64,000 nucleotides of DNA from positions 9,405,501-9,469,500 of the forward strand of contig JABWDB010000009.1 of the NCBI GenBank assembly GCA_019614645.1, given 5' to 3'. The position numbers and the translations under genes are program-made. Of the stretch, positions 13,201 through 26,712 are shown in pieces. The DNA is from Stratiolaelaps scimitus. Its lineage: Eukaryota > Arthropoda > Arachnida > Mesostigmata > Laelapidae. Each line of letters opens with the position of its first letter. Position 1 is the stretch's first letter. The notes beneath the pieces were generated by a model. It did no database searches and was not told the DNA's origin. It was given only the letters and a program-made list of their open reading frames with translations.

Positions 13201-16200
13201 CCTTGGACTGCGTTCACTTGACCAGTAGGTCAAATAATCCACCCGTACAGCGCGATTATGTCAACAGATAAGTACAGCTAGCCGTCGAGTGAAGTTCAAC
13301 GGGCGTTCCTAGATAGTGTCGCCAATATTCGATAGTTGCGTTTCAACAGATTGGATCAAGTGGCTAATAAGAAGTTGCCGGAGAGGGTCCCCCCTGAGTC
13401 ATGAAATGTGAGATGGAATCAATTAAACAACGAAATTCTACTTCAATCTAGTGATAATCAACTCAGTTCGCGTCTTGTCGTAGTTCGCGAGGCTTCGCTG
13501 AAGTCGATTAGCTTGACGTGAATCAACATTCGTGTACTAGTGTATTAACAAACGCTGGGTTCGTCAGTTGATGTTGATGATATAGAAATAAAAATACATT
13601 CACACACTTGAAAAACGAGACGATCTGAGCTATTTTATAGAGGCGTCAGAAAGAGATGCTGGAAACGAATTAATTAAAGAGATATTGTATGTAACTAATA
13701 ATATCCTTGCAAGATTTGTTGGACTATTGAGAATAACACCTCAAAGGGGTCATTTATTCAGATATTGATAAATTGCTCTCGAAATTTATTCAAGGCAGTG
13801 CCCATTATTCATTTCATTCGAGTTTCAAGTGTCGTCGACAGCGGTAACGAATAATTAATAATTAATTCGTTTCCAACAATAATCGACTACAAGTCATAAT
13901 CGACCTCGGAATATTACTCGGTGATTCCACCCACGACGCCTGCAGATTGTAGACCAGTCGCCTCAAACTGGAATTGGATGCCACCTTGAATGAACTGCTG
14001 CCAACCTCTACTCTCCAACGAAGGTTGGTGTCCTAAACGATCCGTACGTCTGATTGGGGGACAATCACACAACCGTTGGCTAGACTTGGCTGAGACATCT
14101 CTGTGGCTTTTCGTTTTGATGAACACGATCATGTCGCGAGGACTTCTAACCTCCGACCCCGTCAACCTGTCTGATGCATCGCGGAGCACCAACGAGACGA
14201 TTTGACCGGGCTCGTCATCGATCGCTATCAGAGACACGAATAGCGATAACTGACAAATCGATATAATGATCAAATTAAAATGAACTTCTCTCTTCTCAGA
14301 TGGTTAGCTCAGACGCGGTGACGCATGAACGAACCCGGGGTCGAGTGGATTGACGCTTTTTTTTGTAGATGGGCAGCTTTCTATTTTACAATTTATCGCT
14401 TCAAACAAATAGAGCATGCCCATTTGTTCTCGGCTAAGGCCTTGGCGTGGATGAAATGTACCTGAATGATTGTACCATTGCAAGTACACCATTTCGATTT
14501 ACTGTGAAATTTCTCGCGTATCGGCCGATCAGATCGAGTATCATGCCCTGGTTGATTTGTTCATTTGTGCCCACGTGATATGTGTCTGTGTATTCGTTTC
14601 GAAGACAATTCGATTTACTTTGCCGCATCGAGTTAATGCCACAAAAAAAATTATGCGAATATGTACTGCCCTAGAATATTGACTATTTCACGCTTGGTGG
14701 ATACGTCGGTACCTGGCGGGTACTAGAAACGAGACAAAGACACCTAAAATAAGGAGCAATATACATTGTGGAGTGGTTATATAATTTTGCTGTGTGTCGA
14801 AGTGCCCCGTAAACTTGTTCGAAATCCGGTTGAACTTCAACACCACGCTTCCGCGTTGCGAGCTTTTATAGCGCATAGAATCTCGTTCCTTATCAATATG
14901 CCTGCACTTTGGGTTTAACCGTCGTCGAAACGAACCGCCCAGAGAGCAATTATCGAGATAGTGTCGCCTAACACGAAAGTATTGTTTATGGCGGCATAAT
15001 ATTTCATATAACTATGATGGATACTCGAGTATTCGCAATGTTTCGCTAGATGGGTCCACGGACCCTACATTTCCGGGAGCGGCCTCACTTTCAGTCGAGA
15101 CGATTCGCCCAGAAGAACGTCCCATAGCATAAACACAGCCCATCCGCAACAAAGATTTCCATTATTCTTCTGCGCGCACGCCGCCGCCGTCGTCGTCGTC
15201 TTCGACCGAATCTGCATCTTCTTACGTCATATAACATTATATCAACATTAAAAGACTTGTTTCTACAATAAATAAATGCCGTAATGCGTCAAGGCTCGAA
15301 AATGACAGCAATCCAATGGATGTGCTACTAGATATCTGGAAATGTAAAATCTAAAGCTTACTTGCAAGCAACTTGTACTCGTCTACAGGGAACATTTCCA
15401 GAATCGAAATCTGGGGATACCACGGCCACTGATAATGAGACAAAACCGAGCGCTTGCCGACGACAGCGATATTGGTACGAGCAAACGGGGCCGTTATCAA
15501 CACGGGAACATTTTTCCTGCTAACTGTGCCTCACCCAAAGTCGCAACTGACCAATGAGCCGAATGCGCAGCGATCCCGCGCGATCGTGTGAATTGCAACC
15601 GCAAACTTGACTCGCTTGGTCAGCCATCTAGCAACAGCCGTCGCAGAGAAGGCGTTCATGGCGGTGGTAATGAATATATATATATATATATGTATATATA
15701 TAGATTAGTAATAGTAGTATCTTGTGAGTTTCTACACGAGTTGCACCTTCTCGACAAGAGAGCGTCCCCCTCTGCACCGGCTGCCGTGCGGTACAATCGA
15801 ACGACGAAACGACGCAGATCACCAAATCCACATCCACATACTAACGCTCCACTCGACATACGTTCCGGCGACGGTAGACTTCGGTGTATCGCGGACATTC
15901 GCACCTTGCTATAGGCGTAGATCCAGACAGCGCTAGTTCCAGCTCAGCGAGCAGCGAAAGTGCCACTCGCTGGTGGCTGTGGTCCACCCCCGTGTTACAC
16001 ACCCCGTTCGGTGGACGAGTGCGGCCAAATCAACGGTGGTAGCACCCATCGGGCATGCGTTGCGACAGCCGGCGGTCGGCTGCTGCTCACAGCGACAACA
16101 CGAACAAATGGTCACGGATGACAACAGCCCAACCTGTATAGCGTCGTATACTGTGTTCTGATAGCTATCTGTTAGAAACCTATCCGCAAAGTTGTTGGTT

Positions 16201-19200
16201 GCTTTCTAAGATCAAACAATAGCGCCTCTCTCCCACTCTCTCTCTTTTGGCGACTTATGATACATTGCGTCGGCGTGCTATTTTTGAGAGATAGAGCGCA
16301 AATGATTGAATGCACAAATGAAGGTAAAAAATTAATTATGAGTATCATTAGTATTATTACTATTATTATAGATAATTAAATAGAAAATGAATAAGCTTCT
16401 CTCGCTTGTATAACTCAATGTAATACATCGCTTTGAATCAGCCATATAAACGTTATCCCGTACTAATTTCCGTTGTGATTAGCGTTGGATAACACAAGAA
16501 CAAGAAGCTCGACAGAAGAGCCAGGGCGGTGATGAGAATTCGAATGTTTAAAAAAAAAGATGTCCCTTAATGTTGAAGAAGTACAATGAGGGCAAATACT
16601 TACATACCTTCATTACTCAATCCCAATTTACCACCAGTTACCCGGCCGAATATAGCATTCGGCCATATGAAATCAGCTCGACTTCGTTCATGGTCGATCA
16701 TTCAGCTGAAAATGAACTAAATAGCTCTCTCAGACACATCATTATCGATTAATCCGACGGAATCGTGTGTCGAAAATATTATGAACGCGGCCAAAAACCC
16801 CGTTATGCGGCATTACGAAGCAACGACGAGTCACATACGAACAATGATTTGAAGCGCAAAAACCAGTGAAACTGAGGTAGTCGTAGGGCAGCTGCTGATG
16901 ACTCATTAGCGAATTTGTCCGATTTCGTCTCGATCGAGTTCACCAGCGACAACAACAATAATAATCTGCATTGTGTGTGCGTCATCGAGCAGTTGTGACC
17001 TTTGCCGCGTTCCGAGCGGCAGCCCGCAGGGTTCATGCAACAACTGAGTAAAATGAGAGTGGCACAAAACGGACTGACAGATAGATGGAATTTAGTGGCT
17101 CTCGGCCGCAGTCGGCCGTCGTACAAACGCAACGCCAATCTTGTAAAGGAATTGACTACTCTGGATAATAGACAGCGACGAATCGGCCATAGAATCACCA
17201 TGGTGGTCGATCACCGACTGCGCTGCAGCTAAAAACGTCAACGGAGCAAAAATTTCGAAGGTGACACAGTTTTTTGTTGTTCGTGCGACTACAGCCGACA
17301 TCTGTGTATGCATCATTGCAACTTGAGTTGTTGTCTATGACATGTAGAGTAATGTGAAACCTAGATCTGAGCTGGAAAAAAAATGCCACTCTGAGCATTA
17401 TGTGGATTTTTAACCTGTCGAGTTCAACCGTTGCTAGACAACATTAGCGCGGACAGGGGTAACAACAGCGGGCGTCGGTGAAATGTTGACTGTCTGCGGG
17501 AGCTTACACATATGGTGTATGTTATTGGTTGTTGTGACACACAAAAAAAAGTGTCTATATTACTTTCGAAATATGGAGCACACGGCTTCGGACGGAATTC
17601 ATGTAACGTCTGTATATGAAACTCCATTAACTATGTGGGACAGTAAGTCCTCAATACAGGCAGAAAAACAAATCTCGAACAGATGCACATGCATCAGCCA
17701 CGTACGTGCGTTCGAGCCCGTGCGAATGTACAACAAATTGTTGTCATGTGTACTGTGGTCATTTACCGGAATAGATTGAATCACTTGAAATTTGTCAACC
17801 ATTTCGATTCGATCAGCGAACGGCGACCGATAACAGAGCTCTATGGTTTTCGATGTACCTCGCTGCCGAATCAACTCTCAGCATAGTATCACTGGCAGAC
17901 AATCTCACTAAGACCGCATCTCATAGACAGCAAATATATGGCCGCGGCGTATCACCGCAGGCAATCAGTAGTTCTAAAGTTGTCGTTCTCAGCAAATGAA
18001 TGGGGCCGTAAGTGAATGCTGGTTCTTTTTTTAACCTGCTTCCCCATACTCAATTGTATCAATCACCTACAATCAACAAATCGATCTTAATGTTAAGCCA
18101 AGTCGATTCGATCGATGGACGAAGTGCGCAGCTCTGATATCAGGCACAACTAGATGATGATCAACAGCACCCCTCTCCTAAAATAGGGCCTTAAAGCTTC
18201 CTTCTCACCTTGTGGTAATTGTCGACAAAAATATCATACAATCGCTCAGTTGAATCCTTAGCTTGTTAGAGATTAGAGATTCACTCACTTGAAAACGCAT
18301 ACCCTTTCAAGCTCTCGTGCGCTTGAATTCGAAACAGATTGCCTAGTGAACATGTCATTTTGCAGTTGGTTTTCTCAAGACAACCACAAGAAGAACTGTA
18401 AGACAGGTTGCACATGATATACATCATTATCTCAGTAATTAACATTCGATGATCACGTCAGATCAACCGTCGTTGACGACCTGTATTATTTGCCCTGACA
18501 TAGCATATATATTACATACGTAACCCTTGCAAATAGCGTTGCCCTGAATAGCCTATGCTCTCGGAGTGAATCCCGCAATGCTCTGCACGTCAAATGTATA
18601 ACAAATAAGAGGTGCCTAAGCACACTTACAAATACATGATTGTTCATGTAGGTGTCTGGCGAATCGTTCGCAACGTGTGCATCTTGGTTTGAGGGCAGGA
18701 AAATAGAGCAGACCCGATCCTATCAGAGGACGCAGCAGCAGACATCACAACCTGATCGGTGCTGACGTCGACTGAGCTCTATAGATTGATAAGGGTTAAA
18801 ATATGCAAAGCGTTTCAATAAAACCACATTTGACGAAGCGGTCTCGAACACGTGGCCACAAAGAGTTGTCTTCGCGTACTCTGTCTGTAAAGTCTCACAC
18901 CCATCGACGCCTTTACTGCTGCACTGAATCCATCCCATGAATCGATCGTATGGGTACACTATCGGCGCACACGTATCGCAATATAACACGATGAGCAAAA
19001 AAAAAATAGAGAAAACGAAAGCAAACCTTACGGATCACACACGTTTTGCCTTAACGAGAAAGAGAAGAATCATATCGGCCGTCATCCCTGATAACGATGG
19101 ATCTATCTATATATATATATATATAGATTTATAGAAATGCATGTGTTTGAGTAAGTCCAAATTGGATAGGCGTTGCACAGAGCTGTACAGCGATACAGCT

Positions 19201-21947
19201 CTCGAATGGGGGAAGACGACTGTCGATGCTGGGGTGAGTTGATGTGGGAGCCAGGGATGGAGGGGGCGAACAAAGAAACCAACTATGCACCGTGCTGTCA
19301 ATAGGGGATGATCGGAAATCATCATGACAAGGTGGCGCTCGGCTGATACGAGACGCCCTTAGGAAGCGCCATTTGGGGGGTTCTATGGAATTATGCGCTG
19401 ACGCTGGTGATTCTACCCCGATACAAGCGGAGCCCTGATATTCTACCGGCAATACCTTCCAATGGACTAACTTGTTGTTGTTATTGTTGTTAGTCGTTGC
19501 CGCAGCGGTTTATCGGTCGGTGGCAGCCTGCAACGCGACTCCAGCGAGTTTGTCACGTTAGGTGACCCTAAGCCACTGAGCGGTCAAGATGGAGAGGAGT
19601 GATGAGATCTTTTAGAGAAGATTGAAACTATCCTATTTGCACCCACCTCGTATCGACAGGATGCGATGTGAACGAGGTCCATCGGTGCGGCAAGCTCGGC
19701 AGCGGCATTGAATGATGCCCAGCGTCACCTGACGCAAGACGCTCAAAGGGAACAGCGTCGTTGGGCCGCTTCTCTCAGTCGCTGCCGTGCGACCGAGATA
19801 CACACGTGCGCTGGATCGACGACACGATCAATGGCGTTTGACTCAGTCACCACCGCAACGAGACCTGGCTGGTTCGCGAGTAGCAGCTGCCAATTGCGGT
19901 GCTAATGGTAACAGCCGCTACAGCATTTCGCAGCAGTGTGGGTATTCCGGGAACATATGTATAATGAAATGCTGGCTCCTCTCGCTCTGTCCATGGCGAG
20001 CCGACGCGGGGGCGGGTGGATGGCCTGATGTACAGACGTTGCCATTTCGCTGGAGGGACGAACTAGGCCAATAGTGATAATGGGAAAAATAGAGAAAGCG
20101 ACATCGTTCACAATGAAGAGAAAACATGGGGACTTTGCCATATCAAAGTTTCATCCGCCCTGATATCCAACTTTAGCTCTTAGAGGCTTCTATATAAAGC
20201 AGCACGGCAGATACTATTTGGTCATTGTCAGACAGCGAGCGCAGAGCTACGACAGTAGGTGGCCGTCTCCTCATAGCCGCTCGTATCTGAGCGCCCCTGA
20301 GGTGGAGACTGAGAACGCTGTCTCTGGCCTTACCCAACGACTCAGATCTGAGCTCCCTCGTGATCTCTACCTTTAGAGTAGGTTGCGTTCTTTTTCATCA
20401 GAACAGCAGTTACACAATTGAGTAATTCGAATACTCCTCAGAGACCTACTATTGGACGAGTCATATTTGGGTCGATAATCGTTTCGCCGTCAGCATCGAC
20501 AGCAGCTGTTATTACTTGAAGCGTTCAGCTATCCAACATTGCCCCGATGGCGGACATCGTCACACAGACAATTCCAAGTAAGTGTTTAATAGGGATGAAG
20601 TTGGCGATTAAGGTGAGAAACTAACTAGCTTTGGTGCGATGGTCTGCACCACATATTCAAACTGGGCATGGGTCAGAATGCCCTAATTCTATACCGTTTA
20701 ATGAATCTTGCCGACTGCGGTTGAGAACCCACGAGGATTGGCTTAAATCTGGTCATGTTGAGTGATCCTGCATAAAAGGCAGGATTCTTGCAGTTGCTGA
20801 TAATCAAACTAGAGAAGGTGTGCTTAGGTGGAAGACGCTTCACCCACAGTGCGAATTCGAGGCTCATCGACGTATCGATCAGTGAGATCAACAATATCTT
20901 TCGCAACTGACATTTCTGCTGCAAACGTAATTCGAATCACAACCGGAATAATACAACAAAGCTATTATTTAATTATCACATTGACATGTATTTCTCAATA
21001 CAATATCAGGCCGTCGTTGGGCGTTAATGAACGTTAACAGTGACCTCACCCGAAACTTGTTTGAGCATGCGGCGCGAAGGTCTCCGCTGCTATTTGACAT
21101 AGAAATACTCGATCTTCGTTAACTGTCGCAACGAAACCCACTGAGCTAACACTGCCGAATGGCGGTATCATTGATAAACTTAACGAAATCTAAGCTCCGC
21201 GATTTTACAGGGCATACACCTCAAGTGTTTCACGAGATTTCGCCCAAAAGAGGCGAATAAGCACGTACAATTGTTGTCGAATTCAGAAATTCTGCATTTA
21301 TTATCAGGCGGAAACAGACGTCCACATCAAGCAATTGAAAAATCCCAAAGTCCGAATGATGCCGAACAGTTTTCAAAATCGGCAGATCGCCGCCGATTAG
21401 CTTTAGCGAAGAGCAATAGAGTGCGTAGGGGTGCAGAGTTGTGCAGTCACATTGCGTGAATACCAATTTCATTGTCAGAGCTGCTTTGGTTTTTGCAGCG
21501 CGGGCCGGTTCAGCCGACTGGTGGTAAAACCGTTTAAGCATATGTCGTCGGCGAAGTACGCTGGTGACATATCAGCTGTTAGTCAATCAAGGGCTGGCAT
21601 CTCCACCGGTTACCACTTGTTGTGGAACAATTGAGAGTTACTGCACTCGCGAATTTGTCGACAGTAACTAATTAGACGAATGCAGGTGCTGTAAGGATAG
21701 TGGTTGATAGTAGTTGGTTTTTGCAAGGTGGCGAGCGCAGGTCGTTGAGAAAGAAGGAGAGTAAAGCCCTTCAAATAGCCAAGGAACTCGATTGGAGATG
21801 TGATTTGCAAACTGAGTCATCTTCTCGCTCTGAAGATGCCAGAGTCAGCGACGATGATGACAAATCAGGGAGCAGACATTTATATTGTAACACATTTGTT
21901 AAGTGTAACCGAGTTGCGTATGTTTTCTTTGACAATTATACAAGTGA
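10283..21947. other. IK 3' flank and long non-coding stretch
   Basis: The IK 3' untranslated region begins here. Candidate poly(A) signals are ATTAAA at 10919-10924 and AATAAA at 11299-11304, but neither is close to the stop, so the true end is unknown. Beyond that I find no supportable gene. The longest frame, 13914-14273 on the minus strand (119 codons), opens with a hydrophobic stretch that could mimic a signal peptide. It shows no family resemblance and no convincing splice partners. (AT)n repeats occur near 10737-10765, 15675-15700 and 19107-19127. Confidence 0.55.
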
Positions 21948-21984
21948 TAAAGGTAAAGGTTTATTGGTTCATTAAAGGAGCTGG
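21948..21984 (-). repeat. Dispersed repeat, copy 1 (tail fragment)
   Basis: This matches the 3' tail of the repeat at 49816-49915 and 62245-62345. The shared core on the plus strand reads AAAGGTAAAG, then TTATTGGTT, then ATTAAAGGAGCTG. Beyond the GGAGCTG end the similarity is lost, so this is a truncated copy. The strand is given so that all three copies share one orientation. Confidence 0.6.
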
Positions 21985-22759
21985 AGGATAAGTGCGCTCG
22001 CTGAACGGGAAATACATCTAAGAACACGCTCCCCTATATATATATATATTCTTAATAGAATATCCCGAAGCGCTAGCTCTCCTCGAAATGGATGGCCGCT
22101 CAGTTTTGAGGGACCAACTTCTGTTTCAGGTTCCATCTTTGGAGATATCGCACACAATTCGTTTGCATGTCTCTCTGCTTTGTCATACTTGACGACAACG
22201 TATAGGGAGAATACTGCGCAGACGATGTCAAAAACATTAATTAGCTGGAACAATAAGCGGGATATTGGTAAGGTATGCCTATATTCCTGCTGTAGTAAAG
22301 GGCACTCAAAATGTCCTTCTTCTTGTTGAAACAGCATTACCGTACGACCCTCATTACGGCAGCTAATGACTGGGAGGAAAACGAATCAGTGACGTGGTCG
22401 CATTGACAACGTGACCCTCAATGAGCGTGTTGTGCGTATCTAGTCACGCACTTTGTGGTGGCAATATTTTCAATGTATAATTTCACAGCATCAACTCTCC
22501 GGACCATTAGCAGCAGTTAAGTTGGCGTGTCCGCGAGCTCAAGAAGCTGCACCCATGTCAGTTTTTAATGCCAGAAACCTTCAGTTACGCCATTCTCAAA
22601 TCTTCTCGCGTTCACCTAACTCAGACTAAGTTTTCCTGCGAGATCTTCTTACACCCAAAACACAGTTGGAGCAACCTCGTATGCTTGCCTTGTATCGGCA
22701 ACTGCAACAGCACCAGCTCCATCAATAGGTCTAATATATGACAGATTATTGTGTACGCG

Positions 22760-25260
22760 TAGATGTCGACGGAATGTTGCGTCAGGTTGGCTGGCTACTA
22801 TAATGTTTCCGTTAACACACGAACGGCGAGCAGCATTGTCGAGAGAGCCAACATGATCGACCTGCTTACGACGCGTTCCGAACGTTGCCCGCCCTGCTAT
22901 CGGGGCCGTACAGCGAGCAAACTTCGAATCAAGAGGGCAGACTACACCACGCGCAAAATGTCTCTATGTAGTTATGATTGTAACAGAGGGGTGGCCGCGG
23001 CAGCGGCGGCAACAGGAAATCGCCAAAACCGACAGCTCTTGTCCACTTCCTCTCTCTCTCTCTCTCATTCGGCCGTCTCCTTGTAGCTTCTCCTTTTGTT
23101 CTTGCGGACATTAGTGATCCGTAGTACTGGTATGGGCTTACTGCATGCGCCGTCTTTATAACACCACGCCACTATTGCCCGTCCATTGTCGGGCTTTTGT
23201 GATCTATGGTCTCGCACACACGGCCGCTAGCGATTGCACTAATAATGCGTGCGGCACACGAGGGGGGCCGCTTTCTGGGCGGACCTCCAGGCGGTTCAAC
23301 TTAACCTATCCTGACTTTTACCGTTTGCGGTATCATTCGTTGTTGCCGTACCATTGCGGAAATCGGCGAGAAGGCTGCCGGCGCCATAATGTTTTGTTGG
23401 GACCTGGACGACTCCTCTCATGGCTCTCTAGATCACGAAGAGAAGGCGTCCCGCTGTCAACGAATGTCGGCAAGTGTCCTACCGTGCGTGTCTTGATCCT
23501 TAACGGTACTGAAACCGTCCTGGACGTCTTGAACGATCCGTACCGACCGGCCTTTCGGTCTAGTGGTGGCCCCGCAGATCGAGCGACGAGGAGAAGTTGC
23601 CTAAATTGGTCAGGATTACACAGGAGAAGGAGCAGGACTCCATCCGCACGAGCTAGCCATGACCAGCGTTTCGCCGTCCCGCCCTCTCAAAAGTGCAACC
23701 TGTCCCAACAGACTTGACCAATCTCGGTCTCTCTCTCTCGCTCGTTTCCACACTAGCCCTTCGTGTCGTGGACCTTATGGCGTCCGTTCTGTTTGGTAGT
23801 CGCCCGGTGCTACTATGCTTCTATCGATCCTTGTTGCTTACCGTGTAGGCTCGTGGCTGTGATATCACGGCCACCAACACCACGACGACTGCTGGCGTCG
23901 AGAGACGCGGCGATGGGTTACAGAGCCAACGGACTGACGCTCCCCGGGAGATTAGCGCCGCCTCTTAATTTGCATCGGAGGCGTCGCCACTCACCCTCTC
24001 ATTGTAGCCCGTTGCCATCATATGGGTCGTCATGCGGGTTCGTTGGCGGCGACCGATTGCGGTCCGTTTAGCTGCGACAGCGACGTTGATGGCGATGACG
24101 ACGAATGTTGACCATGATGACAATGATGCTCTTGCTGTGACGGCGAATTCTGGTGCCGCTTTTGTTGGCAAATCGTCGCATCATCCAGTCAGCGGCTGCT
24201 GGTGTCATCGTGTGATTCTGGTAGCACAACGTGCAATGGCGAATTCAATTCTACCGTTCTACTGACATCTGCGCCTCTCGTTCTCGCCTTCGTTATAGGC
24301 TCACTATACGCCCGGCGTCGTCGGCGCCCGAGAAGCGTGCGCCTGCGTGAATTCATATCGTAGGTTCCACCCGACTGCCACACTGGCTGCCTCCGTACAT
24401 CGCTTGTCAGCACGAGACCATTGGCTGCTCTTGTTTTTACGCATCCAATTTCGTGCCCTGGTAACGCTGTGAGCATGTCTGCCTATTACGCCGCGTATAT
24501 GCCGACAACGCGAGCGTATTCGAGTGCAATTGCCGGTATTTCACTTGGCGGTACAGCAAACAGCACTCGACTAGCGACTACCAAACGATTCTAAAGGTGG
24601 CTTACCTTCCACTGACTGCAAGGCACTTGTATGCTCCCTCATTATTCGCCGTTGATGCAGCAGCCAGTCGACCGACCCCGACGATCAAGGTGGTTTTGGA
24701 CAACCGCCGCCGTATTGGCCCCAGCCGCCGTCATTTTTCTATTGCTGCCGAATACGTCCCGTATGGTAAACCAGCGTAGGCTGCAAATGCGTGCCTTTGC
24801 GTGCGTTTACGTTTACAGCAACTTGTGACGCGTGGTAGCTGTAGAGAGGACACAACAAAGAGAAAAATGAAAAGGGATAACGGGAGATCCTATGTAGCAC
24901 GGCTGCTATGTCGCTGTGGACAACCACAGCTCCGTAGGCGCTGTTGCTGCTGCTGCCGAGTGTGCAGCCTTCTTGCCACCTACCGATCACCTCCTTGCTC
25001 TCGTGTGCAGCAGGCTGACCGACCAAGTGATTGGCTGTTAGCCTGCTGTTCGAGCAGCAGCATCAGTGGCAATGCTTTCTCCTCGCCCAGGTTGCCGCCA
25101 CCGCAGCAAGCTGCCGACGACTCTTAAGCGCCATCTTGAGCTGTGCTGGCTCAGTTGCGCCTTCGAGATCTCGGGTCGTGCTTTGCCGTCCGGTTCGCGA
25201 AGGTTAACATTGGATGGTGTGGTAGCACTGGATAGCTGAGGCGGTCCCCCCACAACCCCC
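22760..25260. other. G+C-richer block upstream of ODC, no supported gene
   Basis: Compared with its surroundings this block is visibly richer in G and C and in CpG. As a result both strands carry several open frames of 60-190 codons, the longest at 23145-23717 (+). These frames are Arg/Ser/Pro/Leu-rich, overlap each other and match no family I recognise, so I treat them as composition artefacts. A (TC)n run lies at 23050-23066. The block ends shortly before the putative ODC first exon and could contain regulatory sequence. Confidence 0.45.
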
Positions 25261-25399
25261 AGCTATCGGGACTAATCTGCTACCAGCGAACACTATTCAA
25301 AGAATACAAAACTTGTATTCACCGTTATCGCTCAGCCAGCGGCTACAACGAGGACGACGAATAGCCGAAGTTTGGCTAGGAGTGTATTCCCGCGAATCG

Positions 25400-25568
25400 A
25401 ACTCCTCCTGCCCACGGTGAACGCGCGCGTTGTTAGCTAGTGAAAACCGATTGAACACTGAGTAGAAGTTCAGCGAACGTGTATAGTTCAGCGGGACCAG
25501 CGCCGAAGTTTGAAAGATCGCCCGCGCATTGATCCGTCGCAAATTTCATCGCCTTTAACATAATCAAG
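25400..25568 (+). other. Probable non-coding first exon of ODC
   Basis: A strong splice donor, CAAG followed by GTAAGT, sits at 25568/25569. The sequence before it has no long open frame on the plus strand. A matching acceptor (TTACAG) lies at 28533/28534, at the head of the first ODC coding exon. I infer a 5' untranslated exon here. Its left edge is a guess, as no TATA box or clear initiator could be fixed. A minus-strand open frame across it (25297-25542) has no support. Confidence 0.4.
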
Positions 25569-26472
25569 GTAAGTGTGCTGTTGCTGCTTGTAATCGATTG
25601 TTTTCACATTGCTATCGATGTACCAGGGCATCAACGCGTGCGAGTATCGACACGAATCGTGTTCTCAATGCAGTGTGCTCAAGAGTGATTGAGATGAACT
25701 AGCAGACATTTAGAGAACGCGCGTCAAACATGTTGCCAAAATCTAGGATTCAACTCACGAGTGGCGCGTGCAGGAAACGGCGAACGCTAGACCCCGTGAT
25801 AGTATTCAGGTTTACGCGCGGCGACTGTCATTCGATCCCCGTCTAAAGATAGTTCTTGAGAGACTGGCATTGGTGAGCGACGTTACTATCCATCCATTGC
25901 ATCACATGGGAAGTCGCACGGGCGGACTTGCCAGTGTCCGATAGTTGATTAATCGGGAAATGATTTTGTCATGCCACACTTAGCCATCTAACAATAGAAC
26001 TCGTGCATGAATATGACGTGATGAACGCGGAGGGTTTCGAGCAGACGGATTTCGGCTAGAAAACGCTGCCTCTTAAAGCGAAGTAATTGTAATTATACTT
26101 GCCGGGCTGGGTTCGGCTATCTGCGATTACGAGAACTCTTGGCGGGTTCGTAGGGGCCAACGCGCTTGCTTTGCCAAGCCGTCGGAAGGCGCCCGCTCTT
26201 CGAGATTCGATAGATTGCTGTGTTCTCTATCTTTCTCCTCTCGACAATGCCTTGGAGGCAGGCGGTCGACAGCTAGAACCGCCGATGCCGAGGGCCGCGG
26301 TGTGAGTCACGACTTGACTTCACTTCCATTGAAGTGGTTCGTTCTAGTGAACCTCTAGTCAGCAGTGGGACAGCAGCAGCAGAACAGACTTCAACGGGCC
26401 GACTGCTCGGTGAGCACGGAAGCTTGGGGGAGGGGGCATTAATGTACGCTCAGTTTCGAACGCAACTAATGT

Positions 26473-26712
26473 CGCCGCCGCCGCCGCCGCCACCACCGCT
26501 ACTACTGAACGTTGCTGCTGCTGCTGTTGCTGCTGCTGCTGGCACCTATGACCAGGAAGCATCGTACGCACTACGCTAGTAAGAATAGAATAGCGGCGGG
26601 GAGTCGTTGTACGCTGGCTCGCCTTTCTATCTGTCTGGGTGACCTAGATTTAATGAAGAAGCTTTTCCCCCAGTGCATTGCAAGTGGCGGCGGCGGCGGC
26701 GGCAGCAGCAGT
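26473..26712. repeat. Cluster of trinucleotide repeats
   Basis: Three separate triplet runs occur within 240 bp: GCC/ACC units at about 26473-26500, GCT/GTT units at about 26510-26541 and GGC/AGC units at about 26685-26709. They lie between the putative ODC first exon and the coding exons, hence in its likely first intron. They create Pro-, Ala-, Leu- and Gln-rich open frames on both strands that I do not regard as genes. Confidence 0.8.

Noticed and set aside
13914..14273. 119-codon minus-strand frame with hydrophobic start
   Set aside because: Looks like a secreted protein only at its first 20 residues; no family and no conserved cysteine pattern.
23145..23717. 190-codon plus-strand frame
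   Set aside because: Arg/Ser-rich, in a G+C-rich block where both strands have long frames; no domain and no splice context.
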